Source: Variovorax atrisoli 110B (lineage in GTDB: Bacteria > Pseudomonadota > Gammaproteobacteria > Burkholderiales > Burkholderiaceae_C). From it: a DNA stretch of 64,000 nucleotides. The notes under the pieces are model-generated. The model had not been told where the DNA came from, did no database searches, and saw only the letters and a program-made list of their open reading frames with translations. The stretch lies in contig NZ_KB907465.1 of NCBI RefSeq assembly GCF_000382045.1, forward strand, positions 1 through 64,000, written 5' to 3'. The first letter of the stretch is position 1, and each line of letters opens with the position of its first letter. This document shows positions 25,305-33,831 of the stretch, piece after piece. Made by a program: the position numbers and the translations under genes.

Positions 25305-26527
25305 GCGCGCGCTCCCTTCGCATCCACCGGCAGCGAGGCCAGCGCATCGGGCTCGACGCCCTGCTCCGCCGCGACGGCGCGGCGTGCCTCCTGCACCGGT
25401 TCGGGCTGCGGCTTCTCTTCTTCCTTCTTCTCCCTGGAAAGCCACTTGCGAACCAGCCCCACGATGCCGTTCGGCAGGAACAGCGTGACAGCAATGAACA
25501 ACGCCCCCAGGAAGTACAGCCAGTATTCCGGATAGGCCACCGTGAGCCAGCTCTTCGCGCCGTTGACGATGAAGGCGCCGATGATCGGCCCGATCAGCGT
25601 GGCGCGGCCGCCCACCGCCGCCCAGATGGCGATCTCGATGGAGTTGGCAGCGCTCATCTCGCCCGGGTTGATGATGCCGACCTGCGGCACGTACAGCGCG
25701 CCGGCCACGCCGCACATGACGGCCGAGATCACCCAGATCGTGAGCTTGTAGGGCAGCGGGTTGTAGCCCGAGAACATCACGCGCGTCTCGGCGTCGCGGA
25801 TGGCCTGCAGCACGCGGCCGAACTTGCTGCCGATGAGCCACTTCGCAAACAGGAAGAAGCCCAGCAGCGTTGCGCCCGTGAGCGCGAAGAGCGTCATGCG
25901 CATCTCCTGCGTGGCGATCGGGATGCCCAGGATGCGCTTGAAGTCGGTGAAGCCGTTGTTGCCGCCGAAGCCCGTCTCGTTGCGAAAGAAGAGCAGCATG
26001 GCCGCGAAGGTCATCGCCTGCGTGATGATCGAGAAGTACACGCCCTTGATGCGCGAGCGGAAAGCGAAGAAGCCGAACACGAACGCGATCAGCCCAGGCA
26101 CCGCGACGATCAGCACCAGCGTGGCGATGAAGCTGTCGCTGAAGGTCCAGTGCCAGGGCAGCGTCTTCCAGTCGAGGAACACCATGAAGTCGGGCAGGTC
26201 GCTCTTGTAGTTGCCGTCGCGGCCGATCTGGCGCATGAGGTACATGCCCATCATGTAGCCGCCCAGCGCGAAGAACAGGCCGTGGCCCAGCGAGAGGATG
26301 CCGGTGTAGCCCCAGATCAGGTCCATGGCCAGCGCGCAGATCGCGTAGCACATGATCTTGCCGACCAGCGCCACCGCGTAGTCGCTCATGTGCAGCGGGC
26401 TGTCGGGCGGCACCCACATGTTGAGCACCGGCGCCACGGCGCACACCACGATGAGCGCGACGAAGAAGGCCGTCCAGCCCTTGCCGCTCAGCAGCGGCCC
26501 CTTGGTTGGAAGTACGACCTTGCTCAT
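25301..26527 (-). CDS. urtC: Urea ABC transporter permease UrtC
   Basis: 408 residues, LivM-type permease with about ten membrane helices. Recognisable blocks are WGYTGILSLGHGLFFALGGYMMGMY and AIRDAETRVMFSGYNP. It ends in a charged, Glu/Lys-rich tail after the last helix. It is coupled by ATGA overlaps to UrtB upstream and UrtD downstream. Confidence 0.94.
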   Translation of the reverse strand: MSKVVLPTKGPLLSGKGWTAFFVALIVVCAVAPVLNMWVPPDSPLHMSDYAVALVGKIMCYAICALAMDLIWGYTGILSLGHGLFFALGGYMMGMYLMRQIGRDGNYKSDLPDFMVFLDWKTLPWHWTFSDSFIATLVLIVAVPGLIAFVFGFFAFRSRIKGVYFSIITQAMTFAAMLLFFRNETGFGGNNGFTDFKRILGIPIATQEMRMTLFALTGATLLGFFLFAKWLIGSKFGRVLQAIRDAETRVMFSGYNPLPYKLTIWVISAVMCGVAGALYVPQVGIINPGEMSAANSIEIAIWAAVGGRATLIGPIIGAFIVNGAKSWLTVAYPEYWLYFLGALFIAVTLFLPNGIVGLVRKWLSREKKEEEKPQPEPVQEARRAVAAEQGVEPDALASLPVDAKGARA

Positions 26528-28110
26528 GCCTCTGCGCTCCGGCCTTTCATTGCGAAGATGCCCTGCGGCCGCTTCTGGATGAAGATGATGATGAAGACAA
26601 GCACCGCGATCTTCGCGAGCACCGCGCCCGCCCAGCCCTCGATGAACTTGTTGAGAATGCCCAGCCCCAGCGCCGCGTACACGGTGCCTGCCAGCTGGCC
26701 GACGCCGCCCATCACGACCACCATGAAGCTGTCGACGATGTAGCTCTGGCCCAGGTCGGGGCCGACGTTGCCGATCTGGCTCAGCGCGCAGCCCGCCAGG
26801 CCGGCGATGCCCGAGCCGAGCGCGAAGGCGTAGGTGTCGATGCGCGCGGTGTTCACGCCCATGCACGATGCGATCGGACGGTTCTGCGTGACGCCGCGAA
26901 CGAACAGGCCCAGGCGCGTCTTGCCGATGAGCCAGCCCATCGCCAGCAACACCAGGGCGGCGAAGATGATGATGCAGATGCGGTTCCACGGCAGCGTGAC
27001 GTTGCTCAGCATGGTGAAGCCGCCGCTCATCCAGCCGGGGTTCTCGACGCCGACGTTCTGCGCGCCGAACAGCGAGCGCACCAGTTGCTGCAGCATCAGG
27101 CTGATGCCCCAGGTGGCAAGCAGCGTCTCGAGCGGGCGGCCGTACAGGAAGCGGATCACGCCGCGCTCCAGCACCGCGCCCACGAGTGCCGATGCGAGGA
27201 AAGACACCGGAATGGCGGCCACCAGGTACCAGCCGAACGCCGCCTCCGGCATGTACTTCTGGAAGATGCCCTGCATCACGTAGGTGGCGTAGGCGCCGAT
27301 CATCATCAGCTCGCCGTGCGCCATGTTGATCACGCCCATCAGCCCGTAGGTGATGGCCAGGCCCAGTGCGGCCAGCAGCAGCACCGAGCCCAGGCTGATG
27401 CCGCTGAACACGGCGTTGATGCGGTCGCCCCAGACCAGCGCGCCGTCGATGCTCGCGATGGACGCGACGATGGCGGCCTTGACGTCGGCCTCGGTCTCGT
27501 CGGACAGGCGCTGGTTGAGCAGCAGCTTGGTGTCGGGGTTGCGGTTGTTGCCCAGCTCCTTGGCCGCGGCGAGGCGCTTGGCCTTGTCGGCGCTGCCGAG
27601 CATGCTGGCGGCGCGCACCAGCTCGAGCTGTGACTTGATCTTCGGGTTGGTCTCGGCGGCCAGCGCCTTCTCGACCATGGGCAGGCGCGACTCGTCGGGC
27701 TCCTTGAAGAGCGCCTGCGCGGCCTCGGCGCGCACCGCGTCGTCCTTGCTCGTGAGCTTGAGCGCGGCCTGCGCGGCATCGAGCGCGCCGCGCATGAGGT
27801 TGTTGTTGACGACGTCCTCGGCGGTGTCGGGCACCTTCAGCTCGGCGCCGGTCACAGGGTCGTAGCCCTTGTCGTCCTTCATCACGAAGACCTTGTCTTC
27901 GGTGTACTTGACCGCGTCGTCGGACATGGCCTGGATGAAGGCAGCGGTCTTCTCGTCGGCCGTGAGCACGGCCTTGTTGAGCGCGGCGATGCGGGCTTCG
28001 GAATCGCCGGAGGCGATGGCCCGGGCTTCGTCGGCGGTCAGCGCGTGGGCGGCCGATGCCATCAGCAGCATGGCGGCCAGTGCGCATTGAAGGGTTCGTC
28101 GAAGCATCAT
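26524..28110 (-). CDS. urtB: Urea ABC transporter permease UrtB
   Basis: 528 residues. A signal-like start (MMLRRTLQCALAAMLLMASAAHA) and an Ala/Glu/Lys-rich region of about 200 residues precede the LivH-type permease core (AITYGLMGVINMAHGELMMIGAYATYV). This long N-terminal extension is normal for UrtB and distinguishes it from LivH. Two ATGs in tandem (28110, 28107) could start it; neither has a clear ribosome site. A pair of inverted palindromes lies between it and urtA. Confidence 0.93.
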   Translation of the reverse strand: MMLRRTLQCALAAMLLMASAAHALTADEARAIASGDSEARIAALNKAVLTADEKTAAFIQAMSDDAVKYTEDKVFVMKDDKGYDPVTGAELKVPDTAEDVVNNNLMRGALDAAQAALKLTSKDDAVRAEAAQALFKEPDESRLPMVEKALAAETNPKIKSQLELVRAASMLGSADKAKRLAAAKELGNNRNPDTKLLLNQRLSDETEADVKAAIVASIASIDGALVWGDRINAVFSGISLGSVLLLAALGLAITYGLMGVINMAHGELMMIGAYATYVMQGIFQKYMPEAAFGWYLVAAIPVSFLASALVGAVLERGVIRFLYGRPLETLLATWGISLMLQQLVRSLFGAQNVGVENPGWMSGGFTMLSNVTLPWNRICIIIFAALVLLAMGWLIGKTRLGLFVRGVTQNRPIASCMGVNTARIDTYAFALGSGIAGLAGCALSQIGNVGPDLGQSYIVDSFMVVVMGGVGQLAGTVYAALGLGILNKFIEGWAGAVLAKIAVLVFIIIFIQKRPQGIFAMKGRSAEA

Positions 28111-28125
28111 GAGATTCGTGTTGCC

Positions 28126-28160
28126 CCCTCTCCCCTGGGGGAGAGGGTTGGGGTGAGGGC
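28126..28160 (+). repeat. GC-rich palindromic repeat, urtA-urtB gap (copy 1)
   Basis: CCCTCTCCCC/GGGGAGAGGG hairpin followed by TTGGGGTGAGGGC. It belongs to the same broad class as the hairpins in the 16.4-kb array and may act as an mRNA stabiliser or partial terminator that sets the urtA to urtBCDE ratio. Confidence 0.7.
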
Positions 28161-28203
28161 TTGCGGCCTTCAAACAAATGCGGCGGCCGGATCGACCGCC
28201 GTT

Positions 28204-28238
28204 GCCCTCACCCCTACCCTCTCCCCGGGGGGAGAGGG
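28204..28238 (-). repeat. GC-rich palindromic repeat, urtA-urtB gap (copy 2, inverted)
   Basis: GCCCTCACCCCTACC leads into the CCCTCTCCCC/GGGGAGAGGG hairpin; this is copy 1 in the opposite orientation, 43 bp away. The two copies could also pair with each other in the transcript. Confidence 0.7.
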
Positions 28239-28264
28239 AGCAAGGCAAGGGGCTTGCCGATGAA

Positions 28265-29533
28265 TTACATCGACTTGCCAGCGGGGTAGTCCGGCTTCTT
28301 GTCGTTGCCTTCGATGTACGGGCTCCACGGCTTGGCCTTGACCGGGCCCGGCGTCTTCCACACCACGTTGAACTGGCCGTCGGCCTTGATCTCGCCGATG
28401 AACACGCTCTTGTGCAGGTGGTGGTTCTTCTCGTCCATCTTCGAGACGATGCCCGAGGGAGCGGTGAAGGTCTGGCCGGCCATGGCGGCGATCACCTTGT
28501 CGGTGTCCGTGCTCTTGGCCTTCTCGACCGCCTGCTTCCACATGTGGATGCCAATCCAGGTGGCTTCCATCGGGTCGTTGGTGAGCGGCTTGTCCTTGTG
28601 GCCGGCGATGTTCTTGGCCTTGGCGTACTCGCTCCACTGCTTGATGAAGGCGGTGTTGGTCGGGTTCTTGATCGACATGAAGTAGTTCCATGCGGCCAGG
28701 TGGCCCACCAGCGGCTTGGTGTCGACGCCGCGCAGTTCTTCCTCGCCCACCGAGAAGGCAACCACCGGCACGTCCTTGGCCTTCAGGCCGGCGTTGCCCA
28801 GTTCCTTGTAGAAGGGCACGTTGGAGTCGCCGTTGATGGTCGACACCACCGCGGTCTTGCCGCCGGCCGAGAACTTCTTGATGTCGGCGACGATGGTCTG
28901 GTAGTCGCTGTGGCCGAAGGGGGTGTACTTCTCGTCGATGTCCGATTCCTTCACGCCCTTGCTCTTGAGGTAGGCGCGCAGGATCTTGTTGGTGGTGCGG
29001 GGATAGACGTAGTCGGTGCCCAGCAGCACCCAGCGCTTGGCGCCGCCGCCTTCCTTGCTCATCAGGTAGTCGACGGCCGGAATGGCCTGCTGGTTGGGCG
29101 CCGCGCCCGTGTAGAACACGTTCTTCGAGAGCTCTTCACCCTCGTACTGCACGGGGTAGAACAGCAGGCCGTTCATTTCCTCGACCACCGGCAGCACCGA
29201 CTTGCGCGACACCGAGGTCCAGCAGCCGAAGATGACCGAAACCTTGTCCTGGCCGAGCAGCTGCTTGGTCTTCTCGGCGAACAGCGGCCAGTTGGAGGCC
29301 GGGTCGACCACCACGGGCTCGAGCTGCTTGCCCAGCACGCCGCCCTTCTTGTTGATGTCGTCGATCGCCATCAGCACCGTGTCCTTCAACACGGTTTCCG
29401 AGATGGCCATCGTGCCCGACAGCGAGTGCAGCACGCCGACCTTGATGGTGTCGGCTGCGAATGCGGGCGCAGCAGAAATGCTGGCCAGCGCGACGGCGGC
29501 GGTGAGCGCCTTGAGGGTGAAACGACGTTGCAT
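28265..29533 (-). CDS. urtA: Urea ABC transporter substrate-binding protein UrtA
   Basis: 422 residues, periplasmic. It has a signal peptide with a QRRFTLKAL start and an APAFAADTIKVGVLHSLSGTMAISE cleavage region. The SVIFGCWTSVSRKSVLPV and LLFYPVQYEGEE blocks distinguish UrtA (urea/amide binding) from leucine-binding relatives. CAGGAG lies 5 bp before the ATG at 29533. It is the first gene of urtABCDE and is separated from urtB by 154 bp containing paired palindromes. Nitrogen control is expected for the family, but no full NtrC or sigma-54 site was found. Confidence 0.95.
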   Translation of the reverse strand: MQRRFTLKALTAAVALASISAAPAFAADTIKVGVLHSLSGTMAISETVLKDTVLMAIDDINKKGGVLGKQLEPVVVDPASNWPLFAEKTKQLLGQDKVSVIFGCWTSVSRKSVLPVVEEMNGLLFYPVQYEGEELSKNVFYTGAAPNQQAIPAVDYLMSKEGGGAKRWVLLGTDYVYPRTTNKILRAYLKSKGVKESDIDEKYTPFGHSDYQTIVADIKKFSAGGKTAVVSTINGDSNVPFYKELGNAGLKAKDVPVVAFSVGEEELRGVDTKPLVGHLAAWNYFMSIKNPTNTAFIKQWSEYAKAKNIAGHKDKPLTNDPMEATWIGIHMWKQAVEKAKSTDTDKVIAAMAGQTFTAPSGIVSKMDEKNHHLHKSVFIGEIKADGQFNVVWKTPGPVKAKPWSPYIEGNDKKPDYPAGKSM

Positions 29534-29621
29534 GTTGACTCCTGCTCCGGGGTGGTTGAACCTTTTCGACAGCCTTGGCTGGCGTGGGAGGGAGTCTGCG
29601 GAATGCACCACAAAGGGGAAA

Positions 29622-29637
29622 TACGCCGGGTGGCGTA
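29622..29637. promoter_or_regulatory. Small hairpin upstream of urtA
   Basis: TACGCC-GGGT-GGCGTA forms a 6-bp stem between the TPR gene stop and urtA. There is no U-tract on the minus strand, so it is unlikely to be a terminator; it might be an operator. Confidence 0.3.
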
Positions 29638-29649
29638 CACGGAAGGTAT

Positions 29650-30330
29650 TCAGGCCGGCGGGCGGCTGCCGGAAGCCGGCCTCCCCTTCGCCGGCTCGGC
29701 GGCGCGAGTGCACATTTCCTCAAGAAAGCCCGGCTCCAGCCGGTCGCGATTGGACTCGGCCTTTCGCGCCCAGGCACAGGCATTGATGAAATCGTTCTTC
29801 AGGTAGTACGTGAAGGCCAAGTTGGAACTCGCGTTGCGCGCCGCCGGCGAGATCTGGAGCGCCTTTTTCAGCTGGACCTGGCTGGCATCGAGCCGCTTCT
29901 GCGTCATGAGAAAGTGGCCGTAGTCTACGAAGACCGCGGCATCGACCGTCGACTTCGAGGCAGCCAACCGGAACATGTCCTCTACCTCGGACGATGGAGC
30001 GTCGCGAAGCGCCAGCACCAGTGCGAAGCCGTGATAGACGTTGCCGTTGTCCGGGTCCAGCAACCACGCCTGGTTGAAGCGCGCCATGGCCGTCGCCATG
30101 TCTCTCCTGCCCCAGGCGGTCCAGCCCTGCCTCAGCATCTGTTTCGCGCCCTCCGCTCGAGAGAGGCCCTGCGTCTCGATCGATGCGACGAAGTCGACGT
30201 CGGCGTTCTTCATCTCTTCTGTCTTCGCGCGGCCGCCGTACATCGGCAGCTGGTTCATCGGAAGCGGATCGGCAAAGGCTGCGATGGCGGAGAGCAGCAG
30301 CAAAGTCACCAGAGCGCGGAGTCGTTTCAT
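29650..30330 (-). CDS. Exported TPR-repeat protein
   Basis: 226 residues. A signal peptide (MKRLRALVTLLLLSAIAAFA, cleaved near ADP) is followed by helical repeats of TPR type (e.g. AMARFNQAWLLDPDNGNVYHGFALVLA and QVQLKKALQISPAARNASSNLAFTYYLKNDF). It is probably a periplasmic scaffold; the role is unknown. It lies upstream of urtA on the same strand with 116 bp between them, so a link to urea uptake is possible but not shown. Confidence 0.8.
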   Translation of the reverse strand: MKRLRALVTLLLLSAIAAFADPLPMNQLPMYGGRAKTEEMKNADVDFVASIETQGLSRAEGAKQMLRQGWTAWGRRDMATAMARFNQAWLLDPDNGNVYHGFALVLALRDAPSSEVEDMFRLAASKSTVDAAVFVDYGHFLMTQKRLDASQVQLKKALQISPAARNASSNLAFTYYLKNDFINACAWARKAESNRDRLEPGFLEEMCTRAAEPAKGRPASGSRPPA

Positions 30331-30451
30331 TCGGAGTTCCCTGAAAGTCCTTGATGGAAGAACGTTGAGGCTAGGGAACGCCCCCTCGGCGCGGGCCGAT
30401 GAATCAGGAAAGCATCGTTGCTCGATACCCGAGGAACATCCAGACGAGACG

Positions 30452-30769
30452 CTATAGCGGGACGGGATACTTCTTCGCGTTGAGAAGCATCTTGCTTCGC
30501 GCCGCTTCGACCACGTCGATGCCGAGCTTGTCGGCGAGTTGCAGCAGGTAGAGGAAGACGTCGGCGATCTCGGTGCCGATCTCGGCGCGCTTGTCGGCTG
30601 GAAGATCGCGGCTCTGGGCCTCCGTGAGCCACTGAAAGTGTTCGAGCAGTTCGGCCGCCTCGACGGAAAGCGCGGAGGCGAGGTTCTTGGGAGAGTGGAA
30701 CTGCTCCCAGTCGCGGGCCTGTGCGAAGTCGCGAAGGGCCTGTGTCAGTTGCTGCAGGTCGGTGGCCAT
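30452..30769 (-). CDS. MazG-like nucleotide pyrophosphohydrolase
   Basis: 105 residues, an all-alpha NTP-PPase resembling dCTPP1/RS21-C6. The metal-binding acidic residues are E37 and E40 (SVEAAELLEHFQW) and E67 and D70 (EIADVFLYLLQLAD). It hydrolyses (d)NTPs, often modified dCTP, to the monophosphate as a house-cleaning step. The substrate is inferred from family only. It is separate from the TPR gene by 121 bp of unremarkable sequence. Confidence 0.88.
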   Translation of the reverse strand: MATDLQQLTQALRDFAQARDWEQFHSPKNLASALSVEAAELLEHFQWLTEAQSRDLPADKRAEIGTEIADVFLYLLQLADKLGIDVVEAARSKMLLNAKKYPVPL

Positions 30770-30833
30770 GTCTGTCCTGTCTTGCGAACAGGAGAGTTTG
30801 GCACGGCCGCCTGCAGCGCTCGGCGCTTCGATT

Positions 30834-32294
30834 TCAGGCCTGCCGACTGCCGCGCCGGTGCAATACAGCCACCAGCAACGCCGACCCCGTCAGGTAAAGC
30901 AGCGCCACCCCGAAGGCACTGGAGTACGCCCCCGCATCCGGCGCATGCCCGAGCCGCCCGTAGAAGAGGATGCCGATCAGCGCCACGCCCAGCGCGTTGC
31001 TCGCCTGCTGCACCATCGATATCACGCCCGAGGCCACGCCCGCATGCTGAGGCGGCAGGCCGGCCAGCACGGTGGAGACCAGGGGCGCCATGACCATGCC
31101 GAGCCCCGCGCCCTGCACCAGCAGCAACGGCACCATCCACGCGACGACGTGCGAGTGTCCGGGCCATCCGGCCACGTTGACGAACTGCAGTGCGTGTCCT
31201 GCGGCGAGCACAAGGGCACCGAGCGCGATGGGCGGCTTGCCGCCGAAGCGGCGTGCGAGGCGCGCTCCCGCCATCGACGTCGCGAAGAAACCGGCCGCCA
31301 GCGACGTGAAGACGACGCCCGAGCTGAGCGGATCGAGTGCGAGGCCCTGCTGTAGATACAGCGCCAGCACGAAGTAGAGCGAGGCGTTGCCCACGTAGAA
31401 GGCCAGCGTCGTGAGCAGGCCCATGCCGAAGCGGGCATCGGCGAGCAGCACCGGAGCCACGAGCGGCGTGCCGCCGCGCGCGGCGAGCCGGCGCTGCTGG
31501 TACGCAAAGGCTGCGAGCAGCGGCAGCGCCGCCGCGAGGCACAGCCAGCTCCACAGCGGCCAGCCCTGCTCGCGGCCTTCCACCAGCGGCAGCACCACTG
31601 CCGCCGAGCCCGCGGCCACGAGCAGCATGCCGATGAGGTCGAGGCGGCTGTTGCCGTTGTTCGCCAGCGGCGGAATGACGCGCGGTGCGAGCATCAGCGC
31701 CAGCAGGCCGATCGGCACGTTGATGAGAAAGCAGCTGCGCCAGCCCAGGCCCGCCAGATCGGCATGGATCAGCAGGCCGCCGACCAGCTGCCCGAGCGTG
31801 GCTCCCAGCCCCAGGGTGAGTCCATAGGCCGCGAAGGCACGCGCCCGGTCTTCGCCGGTGTAGGCCAGGCCGATCATCGCCAGCACCTGCGGCTGCAGCA
31901 GCGCGCCGGCCAGCCCCTGCAGCACGCGTGCCGCCACCAGAAGTTCGGCGTTCGGCGCCAGGCCGCAGGCGGCCGAAGCGAGCGTGAACAGCAGCAGGCC
32001 CAGCATGAACATGCGGCGTCGCCCGAACAGGTCGCCGAGCCGGCCGCCGGTGATCAGCCCTGCGGCAGTGGCGAGGCCGTAGCCGGCCACCACCAGCTGC
32101 AGGGTTCCCGCGCTCGCCTGCAGTTCGCGCTGCATCGAGGGCAGCGCGACGTTGACGATGAAGAAGTCCAGCACCACCAGGAAGGTGCCGCTGAGCATGA
32201 CCCACAGGCCGAGCCGGCCGGGCCTTGTCGCGTGCGGACTCTGGCTGCCGGTGGAAGAGAGCGATGCTGCCGAAGCGATGTTTGACTGCGTCAT
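30834..32294 (-). CDS. DHA2-family MFS drug exporter (14 TM)
   Basis: 486 residues, EmrB/QacA type. Motif A is GGRLGDLFGRRRMF, and the first helix reads SGTFLVVLDFFIVNVALPSMQREL, characteristic of DHA2 proteins. It likely extrudes hydrophobic compounds. The ATG at 32294 is chosen over an upstream in-frame start. It follows the NTF2-like gene by 64 bp, and both face a divergent AraC regulator, so the three probably form a small detoxification unit. Confidence 0.9.
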   Translation of the reverse strand: MTQSNIASAASLSSTGSQSPHATRPGRLGLWVMLSGTFLVVLDFFIVNVALPSMQRELQASAGTLQLVVAGYGLATAAGLITGGRLGDLFGRRRMFMLGLLLFTLASAACGLAPNAELLVAARVLQGLAGALLQPQVLAMIGLAYTGEDRARAFAAYGLTLGLGATLGQLVGGLLIHADLAGLGWRSCFLINVPIGLLALMLAPRVIPPLANNGNSRLDLIGMLLVAAGSAAVVLPLVEGREQGWPLWSWLCLAAALPLLAAFAYQQRRLAARGGTPLVAPVLLADARFGMGLLTTLAFYVGNASLYFVLALYLQQGLALDPLSSGVVFTSLAAGFFATSMAGARLARRFGGKPPIALGALVLAAGHALQFVNVAGWPGHSHVVAWMVPLLLVQGAGLGMVMAPLVSTVLAGLPPQHAGVASGVISMVQQASNALGVALIGILFYGRLGHAPDAGAYSSAFGVALLYLTGSALLVAVLHRRGSRQA

Positions 32295-32358
32295 GATGGA
32301 TTCGAGTGTTGGAAGGAACAGGCACGGCGGCAATGACCTCGGAGGTCATCGGCCGGGC

Positions 32359-32754
32359 TCAGGCGGCCGGCGTCGGCAGGATGAACTGGTAGTCCGTGGC
32401 GATGCGGCCGTCTTCGGCGAGCATCAGGAACTCCAGCCCGAGCGCGGCCACCGGGCCGCCCGCTGCCGGGACCATGTGCCAATGGAACATCACCGCGTTG
32501 TGCAGGAACTGGGCGTCGCCCGCGCGGACGAAGCGAAAGCCGGCGTCACGCACGTTCTTCTCATGCGAGCCGGTGACGCGCTGCTGCAGCTCCTCGTGGC
32601 CCCTGGCCTGCAGCGTGCGCACGTAGTGCTCGCCGTCGGGCACCCAGAGGCTGGCGATGGCGGCGCGTCGCGCCTCGGCGTCGGGTTCGTTCCAGACGGC
32701 GACATAGCCGTCGGCGAGTTCGGTGAAATCGTTGAAAGCGGTTCTGGTGTTCAT
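32359..32754 (-). CDS. NTF2-like / SnoaL-type protein
   Basis: 131 residues with the cone-shaped NTF2 fold pattern (FNDFTELADGYVAVWNEPDAEARRAAIASLW, then GHEELQQRVTG and FHWHMVP). Members act as isomerases, hydrolases or small-ligand binders; no activity can be read here. CAGGAG precedes the ATG. It is the first gene of a unit with the DHA2 exporter and divergent from an AraC regulator. Confidence 0.82.
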   Translation of the reverse strand: MNTRTAFNDFTELADGYVAVWNEPDAEARRAAIASLWVPDGEHYVRTLQARGHEELQQRVTGSHEKNVRDAGFRFVRAGDAQFLHNAVMFHWHMVPAAGGPVAALGLEFLMLAEDGRIATDYQFILPTPAA

Positions 32755-32880
32755 GGCCTGCTCCTGCTGCCGGTTGCATTGGGGAAGAGTGAGACCGCAG
32801 TTTCTGGCGCCCTCACTGGACAGTGAATGCTCAAGGGGCCGAGAATCTTGTCCATTCGTCCACCGCACGAGGAGCCTTTG

Positions 32881-33810
32881 ATGGACCCGCTCGATGACAT
32901 CTTTGCCGCCATGAGGGTGCAGAGCGCCCTGTATGCCCGCCTCGAGGCCGGCGCGCCCTGGGGCGTGAGCCTGGCGGGCGGCGAGAGCGCGCGCTTCGGG
33001 CTCGTGGTGCGCGGCGGCTGCCTGCTGGAGGTCGATGGCATGGCGCAGCCGGTGGCGCTGGCGGCGGGCGACTGCTATGTGCTGGCGCATGGCACGCCTT
33101 ACGTCCTGCGCGACCATCCGAACACGCCGACCGTGAGCTGCGCCTCCGTCGTGCGCGACCGCATCGGCGGGCTGGTGGAGCTCGGCGGCACGGGCACGGC
33201 GGCCTCGGTGATCTGCGGCTGGTTCCACTTCGACCAGCGCGCCGCGCGGCCGTTGCTCGACCTGCTGCCGGTGCTTCTTCACGTGAAGATGGAGCAGGCC
33301 CGCGCCCTCGCGCTGCAAGGCACGCTGCAGCTGCTGGCCATGGAGACCGGCGAGCCGGGCCTGGGGTCCAGCCTGCTCGTGAGCCGGCTGGCCGACATCG
33401 TGTTCGTTCAGGCGGTGCGCGCGCACGTCGCGGCCAGCGCCGAATCGCAGACGGGCTGGCTTGCTGCGCTGGCCGATGCGCGCATCGGCCCCGCACTGCG
33501 CGCGATGCACAAGGAGATCGCGCGCGACTGGACGGTGGAGGCGCTCGCCGCCGTCGCGAACCTCTCGCGCTCGGCCTTCGCGCAGCGTTTTCGCGAGCGG
33601 GTGGGACAGGCGCCGCTGGAGTACCTCACGCAATGGCGCATGTTCAAGGCCGGCAACATGCTGGGGCAAGGCAACGCTGGCCTGGGAGCGATCGCCGCTG
33701 CGGTGGGCTACGAGTCGGAGGCGGCCTTCAGCAAGGCCTTCAAGCGCAGCAAGGGGATGGCGCCCAGTGCGTGGCGGGCCGCGACGCGCGAAGGAGCGGT
33801 GGCCGCATAG
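32881..33810 (+). CDS. AraC-family regulator with N-terminal cupin
   Basis: 309 residues. The N-terminal cupin_6 sensor domain (about 10-185, GLVVRGGCLLEVDGMAQPVALAAGD) resembles regulators of drug or redox genes. The C-terminal AraC helix-turn-helix pair is at about 205-300 (WTVEALAAVANLSRSAFAQRF, AAVGYESEAAFSKAFKRSKGMAPSAWR). The ATG at 32881 has a strong GAGGAG site. It is divergent from the NTF2-DHA2 pair across 126 bp and probably controls it. Confidence 0.9.
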   Translation: MDPLDDIFAAMRVQSALYARLEAGAPWGVSLAGGESARFGLVVRGGCLLEVDGMAQPVALAAGDCYVLAHGTPYVLRDHPNTPTVSCASVVRDRIGGLVELGGTGTAASVICGWFHFDQRAARPLLDLLPVLLHVKMEQARALALQGTLQLLAMETGEPGLGSSLLVSRLADIVFVQAVRAHVAASAESQTGWLAALADARIGPALRAMHKEIARDWTVEALAAVANLSRSAFAQRFRERVGQAPLEYLTQWRMFKAGNMLGQGNAGLGAIAAAVGYESEAAFSKAFKRSKGMAPSAWRAATREGAVAA

Positions 33811-33831
33811 CCGCCCTGCCCCTCGCTTTCT

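Noticed and set aside
29534..29649. NtrC site upstream of urtA
   Set aside because: Only a half-site (TGCACCA) is visible and there is no convincing sigma-54 promoter.
30331..30451. Inverted repeat GTTCCCT/AGGGAAC
   Set aside because: Short arms at long distance with no promoter or U-tract context; likely chance.
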